A stretch of DNA of 26,693 bases from assembly GCA_037131955.1 (NCBI GenBank), contig JBAXQC010000039.1, forward strand, positions 1 through 26,693. Direction: 5' to 3'. A program made the translations under genes and the position numbers. Below, piece after piece: positions 7,000 to 15,591 of this stretch (positions within the stretch are counted from its first letter, which is position 1; the number at the start of each line of letters is the position of its first letter). The notes beneath the pieces are model-generated. The model saw only the letters and a program-made list of their open reading frames with translations, had not been told where the DNA came from and ran no database searches. This DNA comes from CAIMMJ01 sp037131955 (lineage in GTDB: Bacteria; Bacteroidota; Bacteroidia; UBA4408).

Positions 7000-8028
7000 T
7001 TACGCCCAAACTTTAGTGCCTTCTGAACAGTTTGCACAAATATCAATTTCTTTTCTGCTCCGTAAAACTGAGCTTCTAAATTTATTGTATCTGTCGCTGC
7101 GCCAAACTTCCTTAAAACTTTGTTCGTTTAAATTACCTAATCTGTGGGTAGCATCTTTATCGAAACAACATGGAACCACATTTCCATCCCAAGTAATTAC
7201 TGGGGAATGCCACAATCGCCAACAATGGTTTAAAAGTGGATTGTCGATGATAAACTTACCTAAATTATCTTTTTTATAACGGGAGTACTTTGGATTGTCT
7301 GGAATTAAACCACTTCCTTTTTCAAAGTCATAAATCTGAGCAGTTTTGAACCTTATTTCATCCACACCCAAATCTTTTGCAAGTTTTTTTGCATCGTTAA
7401 TTTGATGTTCATTTGGTTTAACCACCAGGTATTGAAAAATTAGATAGGGAGACTTTGAGTTGAGCTGTTTTTTTGCCGCAACAATATTTTTTGTGCCTTC
7501 AATTACTTTTTCTAGTGAGCCTTCAATTCTATAGCTGCTGTATGTTTCCTGCGTTGTTCCATCAATAGAAATTATTAATCTGTTGAGGCCAGACTCCACT
7601 GTTTTTATTGAATTTTCTTTATTGAGAAAGTGTCCATTTGTAGATGTTGCAGTATATATTCCTTTTGATGTTGCTTCTTTAACCATTTCTAAAAATGAAG
7701 GATTAATGTATGGTTCTCCTTGAAAATAAAAAATTAGATAGTATGTATGCTTACTAATTTGACTAATAATGGAATTAAAAAAATTTGCTTTTAAATTACC
7801 GGTTGGCCTTGAGAAGTTTCTGAGGCCGCTGGGGCATTCGGGGCAGCGAAGATTGCATGCAGTAGTAGGTTCTATTGCAATACTAACTGGCAAACCCCAA
7901 TGAACCATATTGCCAGTTATTTTTGAGAAAAAGTAACTTAAAACAAGAAGAATAAAATTATGAATTTTAAAAATACTTAGTTTCGAAATTAACTGATAAG
8001 TATCGTAATTAAGAATTTTTTTTATCAT
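7000..8028 (-). CDS. Radical SAM/SPASM domain protein
   Basis: A 342-residue S-adenosylmethionine radical enzyme. The cluster-binding motif is C58-x3-C62-x2-C65 (ACNLRCPEC); downstream TNGHFLN and SIDGT motifs fit the radical SAM barrel. The C-terminal part (about 267-342) is a SPASM-type domain with Cys at 269, 287, 288, 331 and 334, able to hold one or more auxiliary iron-sulfur clusters, and the signature GNVVPCCFD. SPASM enzymes often modify peptides or proteins, but no candidate precursor peptide is visible nearby. The N-terminus (about residues 20-40) is hydrophobic, perhaps membrane-associated. Its ATG overlaps the stop of the sensor phosphatase gene (ATGA, 4 bases), which indicates coupled translation. 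Substrate unknown. Confidence 0.88.
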   Translation of the reverse strand: MIKKILNYDTYQLISKLSIFKIHNFILLVLSYFFSKITGNMVHWGLPVSIAIEPTTACNLRCPECPSGLRNFSRPTGNLKANFFNSIISQISKHTYYLIFYFQGEPYINPSFLEMVKEATSKGIYTATSTNGHFLNKENSIKTVESGLNRLIISIDGTTQETYSSYRIEGSLEKVIEGTKNIVAAKKQLNSKSPYLIFQYLVVKPNEHQINDAKKLAKDLGVDEIRFKTAQIYDFEKGSGLIPDNPKYSRYKKDNLGKFIIDNPLLNHCWRLWHSPVITWDGNVVPCCFDKDATHRLGNLNEQSFKEVWRSDRYNKFRSSVLRSRKEIDICANCSEGTKVWA

Positions 8029-11000
8029 GAAATCTTAAATCCAATTATTAAGATATCATCTACTTGTTCTAAATCTCCTTGCCAATGCTTTAAAATATCT
8101 TCCAATATTTTTGCATTTGAACGAACAGAAATGTGTTGATTATCGAGCAATACTTTTTTTAGTTGGTTGTATTTAAATTTTTTACCTTTTGGACCGCCAA
8201 ACTGATCAGGAAAACCGTCAGAAAAAAGATAAATACTGTCTCCGGGAAGTACTTTAATTTTATGGTTTGTAAAAGCAGGCAACTCCTTTCCTAAAAAAAC
8301 ACCTACAGGAAACTTATTTCCTTTTATTTCAAAAAGTTTGTGAGAAGCATTTTCTTCAGAAACTTCCATCCCTTCTATATTTTCATTTAATTTACTCCTA
8401 ACTATGTATACAGGATTGTTTGCACCTGCAAAATTAAGTATGTAAGAGTTGGGCTCATAAGAAATTAATCCAACGTCCATTCCGTCTTTAGAACTGCTGC
8501 CTTCTTCGTTTTGTTTTAAGTCTCTAATAATATTGCTACGCAATTGTTCCAAAATTAAATTGGGCTGCGTAACCCCCTTGTCGTTAATTATTTCATTTAA
8601 GTTTTCATTTCCCATCAAACTCATAAATGCACCAGGCACACCGTGACCGGTACAATCTACTGCTGCAATAACATTTTTACCGTCTTTTACTCCCGCCCAG
8701 TAAAAATCTCCACTAACAATATCTTTAGGTTTAAAGAAAATAAAACTATCTGCAAACATTTTTAAAATAAAATCTTGAGAAGGCATTATTGCCTCTTGAA
8801 TTCTTTTAGCATAATAGATACTATCGGTAATTTCCTTGTTTTTGTGTTCAATTTGAGCATTCTGTTTTTTAAGTTCAAACGTTTGGGTATGTATAATTCT
8901 GTTTAGCCCTTTGGTGTAAAGACTAACAACCATAACTACAAAAAGTACAATTAAAATAAAGTATATAAAATAAGCCCAAAATGTTCTGTACCAGGGAGGC
9001 AAAATAGAAAATTTAAATTCTGCTATTGTTCCCACTTTTTGGAAATTATTTTTACATTTTACTTTAAAAACATAATTCCCTTCGGATAAATTAGTGTAAA
9101 CTTTTTCAGATTTTGCAGACCAAGCAGACCATTCTTCATCATTCCCCTCTAAGAAAAAAGAATATTGATTGTAATTGGAAAGAATGTAACTTGAAGAACC
9201 ACATTGAAAGGTTAAATTGTTGTTTTTGTATGAAAAAATATTTTGGGTGATCTCAGTTTGAGTTAATGAAAGAGTTGATACGTTTTCTTTTTGATAGGTG
9301 GAAAAAACATTTTTTATAAAGCTACCACCAAAAAATGTATCACTCCCATTTACAATATATCTAATAAAGCTATTGAATTGATAATAAGGTGTATTTGATT
9401 GTACTTTGGAGTTGTAAGTAATTGCTCCAGAGACAAGTCCATACCATACTTTGCCATTGTTATCAACCAATATTGAGCTTGGAATAAATTCATCACTAAT
9501 TCTTTTAAAAGGCAAATCTTCAAAAGTATACTTTCCATCTTTTAACATTTTAATTACACCCAATTCTACTTTTTCTAATCCACTTTCATTAGATGAACCA
9601 GAAATCCAAATTTTATTTAAAGAATCCAAACACATAGCTTTGAAATCATTTTTAGCAATTCTTTCAAATCCATTCTCAGTATATTTAACAAATGCTAAGC
9701 CATTTTTTGTTTTTTTGGGTTCAAAAATTCCTTCTTGCGAATAGATTAGAATTTTATCATTTAATAAAAATGGATTACTTTGTCCAAATACCCATCCATT
9801 CTCATCATTGTATTCATCAATTTCGAATTTTACAATTTGCTTTCCTAAGGAAATGCTATTAAACCTTTTAATTTTAAACACACTTTCTGAAATATGAGAA
9901 GTTGCCCAAATATTACCTTCTTTGTCCTCAACAATTGATCTTATTGTGGAAGAAATATCTCCAATATAACCCTTTGATTCCCAATTACCTGAAACATTCT
10001 CCATCCTATACATACCGTCTCCTAACCCTAAATATAATTCATTAGGATATTTAAAAGACTGGTGAATAAAATAAACCGGTGACTCATCATATATTTTATT
10101 ACAAATTTCCCCAACCACTTCAAATAGACCATTTCTATTGCCTAATAGTAAAATAGGACTGTCCTTCTTTTCAGGAAGAATTATCTTTTTAATTGCCCAA
10201 CATTCATTGCCTGCTTGACTAATTTTTTTGATGTTAATACTGTTATCTTCTTTTACAAAAAGTCCTTGCGAGCCTGCAAAATAATGTTTTGAACCAAACT
10301 TCTCTAAAGATTCTAAATTACCTTCCAATCCAATTTTTTCGTTATAAAACCTATAAGGTGAATTGAAATCTACCAATGAAATAGAATTGTTTAATGCAAG
10401 CCATAAGTTTTCTTGCCTGTCCTGAAAAACTTTATTTACTTGAACATCTAGTAATCCATCTGGTTTGCCAATTATTGAATATGATTCTAAATTTTTATCA
10501 ATACATACCATGCCGTCTTTTATTGTTCCAATTGCAAAACCTCCACTTTTTAACTCACTAATATTGTAGATAGAACTTTGTGTTAAAAAATCTGAAACAG
10601 AATTATTTATTCTTTGAAATTTTACTGGCCCTATAATTCTGTTTTCTGCATTTGATTTTACTTGATTGTTTGAAATCATTTTTAACAATCCTTTATTTCT
10701 TGAGGCCAACAAAAACTCATTTTCATTAATGGGAACTATTCCATAAATTTTATCGTCTCCCAATAATTGAGAACCTTCTATAAGTTCTAAGGTTTCTTCT
10801 CTTATTTGAAGTAAACCTCTTATTTTGTCTCTAACGTATATGGAATTTCCTATCTTAAAAGCAGTATGAAAGCTTTGATTTTCAGAGGTCCAAACCCTAA
10901 TTTTGCCTTTATTTAGTCTAAATATTTTATCATTACCAATAAAAAAAACTCCTTTTGGTGTAACATACGTGTACCAGATATTACCAAAATCTCTGTATTG

Positions 11001-11369
11001 CTCAGGAACTTTATCTAACAGCGAAACATATATTGATCTTCCTTTTTTATCGGCAGAGATGTATCCAAAATCTCCAATACCTCCCGCATATATTATTCCT
11101 GCTGCAGAATCTAAGGAAAGTGATATTATAGGTGTTTGATGAAATACCCACCAATTTGCACCATCAAATTCTAAAATTCCTGATGTAGTTCCGAAGAACA
11201 TAACTCCTCTTAAATCTTGAGCTATCGCCCAAGCTTGAGGTTGCATACGTAATTCTGAAGAACTATAATTTTTTACATAACACAATCCCTCATCTTTCAG
11301 CTGACCTAAAGAAGGCCCTGAAGTAAATACAAGAATAAAAAATAATATTGCTAAAAATCTATTTTTCAA
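8025..11369 (-). CDS. Reg_prop/Y_Y_Y periplasmic sensor with cytoplasmic SpoIIE (PP2C) phosphatase
   Basis: A transmembrane signalling protein of about 1,114 residues. Numbers below count from the upstream TTG at 11390. Order: signal peptide (LKNRFLAILFFILVFTSGPSLGQ), a beta-propeller region built from Reg_prop-like repeats (DRQENLWLAL, DKEGNIWATS, NNGKVWYGL), a Y_Y_Y domain (about 715-800), one membrane helix (about 806-826), a coiled coil with ITDSIYYAKRIQEAIMP, then a SpoIIE-type PP2C phosphatase. Metal-binding Asp residues are present at SGD (895), VDCTGHG (912), SDG (1058) and DD (1111-1112). There is no histidine kinase domain, so output is by dephosphorylation, presumably of a STAS anti-anti-sigma protein not present here. 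The start is TTG; 11369 gives the cleanest signal peptide, while TTG at 11390 adds seven residues. It overlaps the radical SAM gene by 4 bases. Confidence 0.87.
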   Translation of the reverse strand: MKNRFLAILFFILVFTSGPSLGQLKDEGLCYVKNYSSSELRMQPQAWAIAQDLRGVMFFGTTSGILEFDGANWWVFHQTPIISLSLDSAAGIIYAGGIGDFGYISADKKGRSIYVSLLDKVPEQYRDFGNIWYTYVTPKGVFFIGNDKIFRLNKGKIRVWTSENQSFHTAFKIGNSIYVRDKIRGLLQIREETLELIEGSQLLGDDKIYGIVPINENEFLLASRNKGLLKMISNNQVKSNAENRIIGPVKFQRINNSVSDFLTQSSIYNISELKSGGFAIGTIKDGMVCIDKNLESYSIIGKPDGLLDVQVNKVFQDRQENLWLALNNSISLVDFNSPYRFYNEKIGLEGNLESLEKFGSKHYFAGSQGLFVKEDNSINIKKISQAGNECWAIKKIILPEKKDSPILLLGNRNGLFEVVGEICNKIYDESPVYFIHQSFKYPNELYLGLGDGMYRMENVSGNWESKGYIGDISSTIRSIVEDKEGNIWATSHISESVFKIKRFNSISLGKQIVKFEIDEYNDENGWVFGQSNPFLLNDKILIYSQEGIFEPKKTKNGLAFVKYTENGFERIAKNDFKAMCLDSLNKIWISGSSNESGLEKVELGVIKMLKDGKYTFEDLPFKRISDEFIPSSILVDNNGKVWYGLVSGAITYNSKVQSNTPYYQFNSFIRYIVNGSDTFFGGSFIKNVFSTYQKENVSTLSLTQTEITQNIFSYKNNNLTFQCGSSSYILSNYNQYSFFLEGNDEEWSAWSAKSEKVYTNLSEGNYVFKVKCKNNFQKVGTIAEFKFSILPPWYRTFWAYFIYFILIVLFVVMVVSLYTKGLNRIIHTQTFELKKQNAQIEHKNKEITDSIYYAKRIQEAIMPSQDFILKMFADSFIFFKPKDIVSGDFYWAGVKDGKNVIAAVDCTGHGVPGAFMSLMGNENLNEIINDKGVTQPNLILEQLRSNIIRDLKQNEEGSSSKDGMDVGLISYEPNSYILNFAGANNPVYIVRSKLNENIEGMEVSEENASHKLFEIKGNKFPVGVFLGKELPAFTNHKIKVLPGDSIYLFSDGFPDQFGGPKGKKFKYNQLKKVLLDNQHISVRSNAKILEDILKHWQGDLEQVDDILIIGFKIS

Positions 11370-11423
11370 AACAATGAATCTATCGCACAAAATAATAAAA
11401 ATTTTAAAAACTACGCTGATTTT

Positions 11424-12365
11424 TTAGCTGGTATAATCTTTTTCTTCGGTTAATTCGTTCTGAAAAATACTCAAATAACTCATATATCTACTGCCTGATA
11501 TCGTTTCATCCTCTACTGCACTTAATATTTTACAACCTGGCTCATTGATGTGTAAACAATTATTAAATTTACACAAATGAGAAATTTGCTGCATCTCAGG
11601 AAAAAAGTCCCTGATCTCATGTTTTTCAAGGTCAACTATTCCCAGCTCTTTTATCCCAGGAGTATCAATAACTTTTCCGCCAGATTTTAATAAAATCATT
11701 TCTGCAAATGTTGTTGTATGTTTTCCTTTTGAGTGAACATCAGAAATTTTTCCGGTTCTTAAATCCAAATCTTTTTCTATGCAATTTAATAAACTAGATT
11801 TGCCTACGCCAGAATGACCAGAGAACATTGAGGTTCCGGAAGAAACCAATTCTTTTAACTCTTGAATTCCTTGGCCAGAAACAATGGATGTTTTTAAAAT
11901 TTTATACCCAATTTGAGAATATATATATTCAAATTCTTCCAACAGCATTTCCTCATTTTTACCGTATAAATCCATCTTATTTAAAACTAAAATTGGTTTA
12001 ATGGAATATGCCTCTGCCGTTACTAAAAATCTATCTATAAAACCAAATGATGTTCTTGGATTTTTTAGAGTAACAATTAAAAATGCAAAGTCAATATTAC
12101 TAGCAATAATTTGATTTTTTTTAGATAAATTAATTGATTTTCTAATGATATAATTTTTCCTTGGGTGAATATCTGCTATCATCCATTCGCCATTTAAAGA
12201 CTGTTCAATATCTACACTATCTCCAACGGTTACCGGATTGGTGTTTTTAATTCCATTTAGTCTAATATTTCCCTTTATTCTACACTGAATTATTTCCTTA
12301 TTAATTTTTAGCACCTCATACCAACTTCCCGTAGATTTGATAACTAATCCTTCTTCCATTGCCAT
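11424..12365 (-). CDS. rsgA: Ribosome small-subunit-dependent GTPase RsgA
   Basis: A late 30S assembly factor, a circularly permuted GTPase. With the chosen start (313 residues) the motifs come in permuted order: OB-fold N-terminus (GLVIKSTGSWYEV), NKMD (129-132), P-loop GHSGVGKSS (183-191), DTPG (234-237), and the C-terminal zinc knuckle with C265, C270, H272 and C278. The frame is open 15 codons further upstream, but ATG at 12365 overlaps the hydrolase stop as TGATG, a classic coupled start; ATG at 12359 (MEEGLVIKS) is the other candidate. All key residues are intact. It is separated from era and der by only the hydrolase and the initiator tRNA, so several ribosome-assembly genes lie close together. 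Confidence 0.95.
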   Translation of the reverse strand: MAMEEGLVIKSTGSWYEVLKINKEIIQCRIKGNIRLNGIKNTNPVTVGDSVDIEQSLNGEWMIADIHPRKNYIIRKSINLSKKNQIIASNIDFAFLIVTLKNPRTSFGFIDRFLVTAEAYSIKPILVLNKMDLYGKNEEMLLEEFEYIYSQIGYKILKTSIVSGQGIQELKELVSSGTSMFSGHSGVGKSSLLNCIEKDLDLRTGKISDVHSKGKHTTTFAEMILLKSGGKVIDTPGIKELGIVDLEKHEIRDFFPEMQQISHLCKFNNCLHINEPGCKILSAVEDETISGSRYMSYLSIFQNELTEEKDYTS

Positions 12366-13099
12366 CAGTATTTTTGCACCTTTACCAAAAACTCTTTCAG
12401 TGCCAACCAATACTCCAATTTATCAGCAGAATTATGCCACAAAACTTTTGCTCCGTGTGTGCCTTTAGCATTTGGCATAAACACATGCTTTGTTCTAGAA
12501 GGAGAATCATTTAAATAATCTTTTAGTTGCAGCACCTCGTCTTTAGAGCCTGTTATAAAAACAGGTTGTTTTATAGAAGCACAACTTTCTAAAACAGAAA
12601 ATTGTTCAGTAAAATATTCACCAGGACTAAATGCAATAACCGCTCTTACTTTTTTGCTTTCAGAAGCTATTCTCAAAGCAAGCGAAGCAGAATAGGAACT
12701 TCCAAAAACAATTACTGGTTGTTGAAATCTTTCATACATATAATCAATAGAAGCTTCTATATCTTTTTGAGCGTATATAAAATTAGTTTTTAATTTCTTT
12801 TTGATTGCTTCTTCATAAGTTTTGTTCTTGATTCCTTTGCATTCTTTACCAGATCTTTGATCAATTGCCAAACAAGTGAACCCTAATTTTACCAATTCTG
12901 GTGCAATTTCTAAATATTCGCCTCTACTAAATTCTGCTTGATGACAAAGCAATATTGGCTTTGAAGTAGCTTTTGCAACATACAGATCAGCTGTAATTAC
13001 TAAATTATCTTGAGACAAAAATGTAATCTCTTTCTTTTCGTTCTTCTGAAAAAATAGATTTAAAAAACCTAGTACTAAGAGCAGTATACTTTGAGCCAT
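12365..13099 (-). CDS. Alpha/beta hydrolase family protein
   Basis: A 244-residue hydrolase with an N-terminal hydrophobic segment (residues 3-17, ILLLVLGFLNLFF) that could be an uncleaved membrane anchor or signal peptide. The alpha/beta-hydrolase fold is shown by KPILLCHQAEFSRGEY, GFTCLAIDQRSG, and the nucleophile elbow GSSYS with Ser135; Asp187 (GSKDE) and His215 (GTHGAKVL) complete a plausible triad. It resembles dienelactone-hydrolase/prolyl-oligopeptidase-like esterases; the substrate is not predictable. It is the first gene of the minus-strand run and is translationally coupled to rsgA (TGATG). A TAnnTTTG element lies 16 bases upstream of the ATG. Confidence 0.82.
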   Translation of the reverse strand: MAQSILLLVLGFLNLFFQKNEKKEITFLSQDNLVITADLYVAKATSKPILLCHQAEFSRGEYLEIAPELVKLGFTCLAIDQRSGKECKGIKNKTYEEAIKKKLKTNFIYAQKDIEASIDYMYERFQQPVIVFGSSYSASLALRIASESKKVRAVIAFSPGEYFTEQFSVLESCASIKQPVFITGSKDEVLQLKDYLNDSPSRTKHVFMPNAKGTHGAKVLWHNSADKLEYWLALKEFLVKVQKY

Positions 13100-13114
13100 G
13101 TTTAAAAATTAATA

Positions 13115-13122
13115 CAAATATA
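13115..13122 (-). promoter_or_regulatory. -7 element upstream of the hydrolase-rsgA run
   Basis: TATATTTG on the minus strand matches TAnnTTTG exactly and ends 15 bases before the ATG at 13099, implying a very short leader. No TTTG is seen at the expected -33 position, so this is a half-supported promoter. Confidence 0.4.
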
Positions 13123-13170
13123 AATTAATTGCTTATTTTTTCTTTTAACTAAAATTTGATAAAATGAATC

Positions 13171-13200
13171 AAAAAAAAAGAGTCAACGTAAATTGACTCT
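13171..13200 (-). terminator. Intrinsic terminator of the initiator tRNA gene
   Basis: On the minus strand, AGAGTCAA (13200-13193), a six-base loop and TTGACTCT (13186-13179) form a perfect 8-bp stem, continued by a run of T residues down to 13171. It starts 6 bases past the mature 3' end of the tRNA. Confidence 0.8.
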
Positions 13201-13206
13201 CTCAGG

Positions 13207-13279
13207 TAGCGGGAGCCGGACTCGAACCGACGGCCTTTGGGTTATGAGCCCAACGAGCTACCAACTGCTCCATCCCGCA
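13207..13279 (-). tRNA. Initiator tRNA-Met (anticodon CAU)
   Basis: The minus strand folds into a standard cloverleaf of 73 bases. Anticodon CAU lies at 13246-13244. Initiator marks are visible: a mismatch at position 1:72 (U opposite U) instead of a Watson-Crick pair, an A11:U24 pair in the D stem, and three consecutive G:C pairs at the base of the anticodon stem (GGG/CCC around CUCAUAA). The T arm has GGUUCGAGU. The 3' CCA is not encoded: A73 is followed by CCT. It has its own promoter (13319-13350) and terminator (13171-13200). Confidence 0.95.
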
Positions 13280-13318
13280 CTATATTTTTATGTTGTTAGA
13301 ACTTCTTTTTGGTGAGTA

Positions 13319-13350
13319 CAAAGATATATTTCGTTTCTTTGCTATCCAAA
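13319..13350 (-). promoter_or_regulatory. Promoter of the initiator tRNA gene
   Basis: On the minus strand TTTG (13350-13347), 20 bases, then TATCTTTG (13326-13319): a complete Bacteroidota -33/-7 pair. It leaves about 30-40 bases of 5' leader before the mature tRNA at 13279, to be removed by RNase P. It lies in the 87-base gap shared with divergent era. Confidence 0.65.
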
Positions 13351-13366
13351 TAAAAAAATAAATTTA

Positions 13367-14248
13367 ATGTCCTTTAAATCAGGCTATGTAAATATTTTAG
13401 GTAATCCCAATGCTGGAAAATCAACATTAATGAACAAATTGTTAGGGCAAGCCTTATCTATAACCAATGCTAAAGCTCAAACAACACGCCATAGAATTTT
13501 AGGAATTTTAAATGGAGAAAATTATCAAATGGTGTTTTCTGATACACCTGGGATTATAATTCCAGCTTATAAATTGCACCAAAGCATGATGAAAGTGGTG
13601 AACGAAGCTTTAATTGATGCTGATATAATTTTATTGGTTATTGACGCAACAAATGATTCTCCATTGCCAGATAATGCTTTAGAGAAAATTAAAAAGGCAA
13701 CAGTTCCCGTTTATATTCTTGTAAACAAAATAGATTTGTTAGAAGAAAAAGCATTAGAAGAAATTGTTGCAAGAAATAAAAGAGAATTTCCAAACTCAGA
13801 TATAATTCCTATTAGTGCAAAAACAGGATTTGGCGCAAAACTTTTATTGGATTTGTTATTAAAAAACTTGCCAGAAAATCCTCCGTATTTTGATCAAAAT
13901 GATTTAACTGACAGAACAACTAGGTTTTTTGTTTCGGAAATTATCAGAGGAAATATTTTAAAATATTACGACAAAGAAATTCCTTATTCTGTTGAGGTGG
14001 TGGTAGAATCTTATGAAGAACTGCCAAACATTGATAAAATAAATTGTAACATTATTGTCTCTCGTGATTCTCAAAAAGGAATTATAATTGGCAACCAAGG
14101 CAAAGCAATAAAACAGTTAGGAATAAAATCAAGGCGTGAGATTGAAGGATTTTTGGGTAAAAAAATCTTTTTGGGATTGTTTGTAAAAGTGGACAAAGAT
14201 TGGAGGGAAAATCCCAGAGCATTAAAAAATTTCGGATACGAAGATTAA
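13367..14248 (+). CDS. era: GTPase Era
   Basis: An essential GTPase that binds 16S rRNA near its 3' end and assists 30S maturation. 293 residues, the usual length. P-loop GNPNAGKST (12-20), switch/G2 region QTTRHRI, DTPG (59-62) and NKID (120-123) are all present, followed by the C-terminal KH domain with GIIIGNQGKAIKQLG (about 237-251) and LGLFVKVDKDWR. ATG at 13367 gives the conserved short N-terminus MSFKSGYVNILG. der follows after 14 bases, so the two are almost certainly one transcript. It diverges from the initiator tRNA gene; no perfect TAnnTTTG was found in front of it. Confidence 0.97.
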   Translation: MSFKSGYVNILGNPNAGKSTLMNKLLGQALSITNAKAQTTRHRILGILNGENYQMVFSDTPGIIIPAYKLHQSMMKVVNEALIDADIILLVIDATNDSPLPDNALEKIKKATVPVYILVNKIDLLEEKALEEIVARNKREFPNSDIIPISAKTGFGAKLLLDLLLKNLPENPPYFDQNDLTDRTTRFFVSEIIRGNILKYYDKEIPYSVEVVVESYEELPNIDKINCNIIVSRDSQKGIIIGNQGKAIKQLGIKSRREIEGFLGKKIFLGLFVKVDKDWRENPRALKNFGYED

Positions 14249-14262
14249 AAATAAATAATAAC

Positions 14263-15567
14263 GTGAACAATATAGTAGCAATAGTTGGGAGACCAAATGT
14301 AGGAAAATCGACACTTTTTAATCGATTAACAGAATCGAGAAAAGCAATTGTTGATTCGGAAAGCGGCGTAACAAGAGATAGGCATTACGGCAAGTGTGAA
14401 TGGAACGGTAGAGAGTTTACTGTAGTGGATACTGGTGGATACGTAAAAGGCTCTGACGATGTTTTTGAAGGAGAGATTAGATCTCAAGTAGAAATTGCTA
14501 TTGAAGAAGCACAAGCCATATTATTTGTAGTGGATGCTGCCAATGGAATTTTAGACTTAGATGAAACTGTTGCAAAGTTATTACGAAGGTCTAAAAAAGA
14601 TGTTTTTTTGGTAGTTAACAAAGTTGATAATTCCGACAGGTTATTAGCTGCCACAGAATTTTATTCATTAGGGTTTGATAATTTTTATACCATTTCTGCA
14701 GTAAGCGGTTCTGGCACTGGAGAATTATTAGATGATCTTTTAAAAGTTTTGCCCGAAAAAGAACCAGAGGTTGATTTAGACATTCCCAAAATTGCGATAG
14801 TAGGAAGACCAAACGTTGGGAAATCTTCTCTGTTAAATGCATTATTAGGTGTTGATAGAAACATCGTTACCCCACTAGCTGGAACAACCAGAGATACAAT
14901 TTATACAAGATTTAACTCATTTGGGTTTGATTTCTTTTTGATTGATACTGCAGGATTACGCAAGAAAAGTAAGGTGCACGAAGACTTAGAATTTTATTCT
15001 GTTATGCGAAGCATTAGAGCAATAGAAGAATGTGACATTGCTTTGTTAATGCTTGATGCCAAAGATGGATTAGAATCACAAGATTTAAATATTTTTAGTT
15101 TAATTCAAAAGAACCACAAAGGAGTTGTTATTCTTGTAAACAAGTGGGATCTAATAGAAAAAGATAACCATTCTACTGATGATTTTAAAAATAGAATTCT
15201 AGAGAAAATAGTTCCATTTAAAGATGTGCCAATTTTGTTTATCTCTGTCACAAATAAGCAAAGAGTAATTAAAGCACTTGAAGAGGCTATTGAAGTTTTT
15301 AACAATAGAAAAAAGAAAATACCAACAAGAAAATTAAACGATTTATTGTTGCCAATTATTCAAGCTTATCCCCCTCCGGCAAACAAAGGAAAATATATTC
15401 ACATTAAGTTTATTACGCAGTTGCCAACTCACTTTCCTTCGTTTGCATTCTTTTGTAACTTACCACAATACATTAAAGAACCATACAAAAGATTTTTAGA
15501 AAATAAGCTCCGCGAAATTTTCGATTTTAAAGGAGTTCCAGTTGAAATATTTTTTAGAAAAAAATAA
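14263..15567 (+). CDS. der: GTPase Der (EngA)
   Basis: Double-GTPase factor for 50S ribosome assembly. First GTPase domain: GRPNVGKST (9-17) and NKVD (119-122). Second: GRPNVGKSS (181-189), DTAG and NKWD. A C-terminal KH-like domain closes the protein (IKFITQLPTHFPSFAFFCN). The start is GTG at 14263, giving MNNIVAIVGRPNVG and 434 residues, as expected for the family. A longer frame from an ATG at 14200 lies inside the era coding sequence and adds a 21-residue tail not seen in the family, so it is rejected. Followed by a hairpin with a T9 run. Confidence 0.96.
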   Translation: MNNIVAIVGRPNVGKSTLFNRLTESRKAIVDSESGVTRDRHYGKCEWNGREFTVVDTGGYVKGSDDVFEGEIRSQVEIAIEEAQAILFVVDAANGILDLDETVAKLLRRSKKDVFLVVNKVDNSDRLLAATEFYSLGFDNFYTISAVSGSGTGELLDDLLKVLPEKEPEVDLDIPKIAIVGRPNVGKSSLLNALLGVDRNIVTPLAGTTRDTIYTRFNSFGFDFFLIDTAGLRKKSKVHEDLEFYSVMRSIRAIEECDIALLMLDAKDGLESQDLNIFSLIQKNHKGVVILVNKWDLIEKDNHSTDDFKNRILEKIVPFKDVPILFISVTNKQRVIKALEEAIEVFNNRKKKIPTRKLNDLLLPIIQAYPPPANKGKYIHIKFITQLPTHFPSFAFFCNLPQYIKEPYKRFLENKLREIFDFKGVPVEIFFRKK

Positions 15568-15591
15568 ATCTGTAAGCACAATTACTAAATG

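Noticed and set aside
7000..8028. A RiPP-type peptide maturation system around the radical SAM/SPASM gene
   Set aside because: I searched the flanks for a short Cys- or Gly-rich precursor and a peptidase or exporter and found none; the neighbours are yraN and the sensor phosphatase.
14200..14262. Upstream ATG that would extend Der by 21 residues
   Set aside because: It lies inside the era coding sequence and adds a tail not found in the family; GTG at 14263 gives the canonical Der N-terminus.
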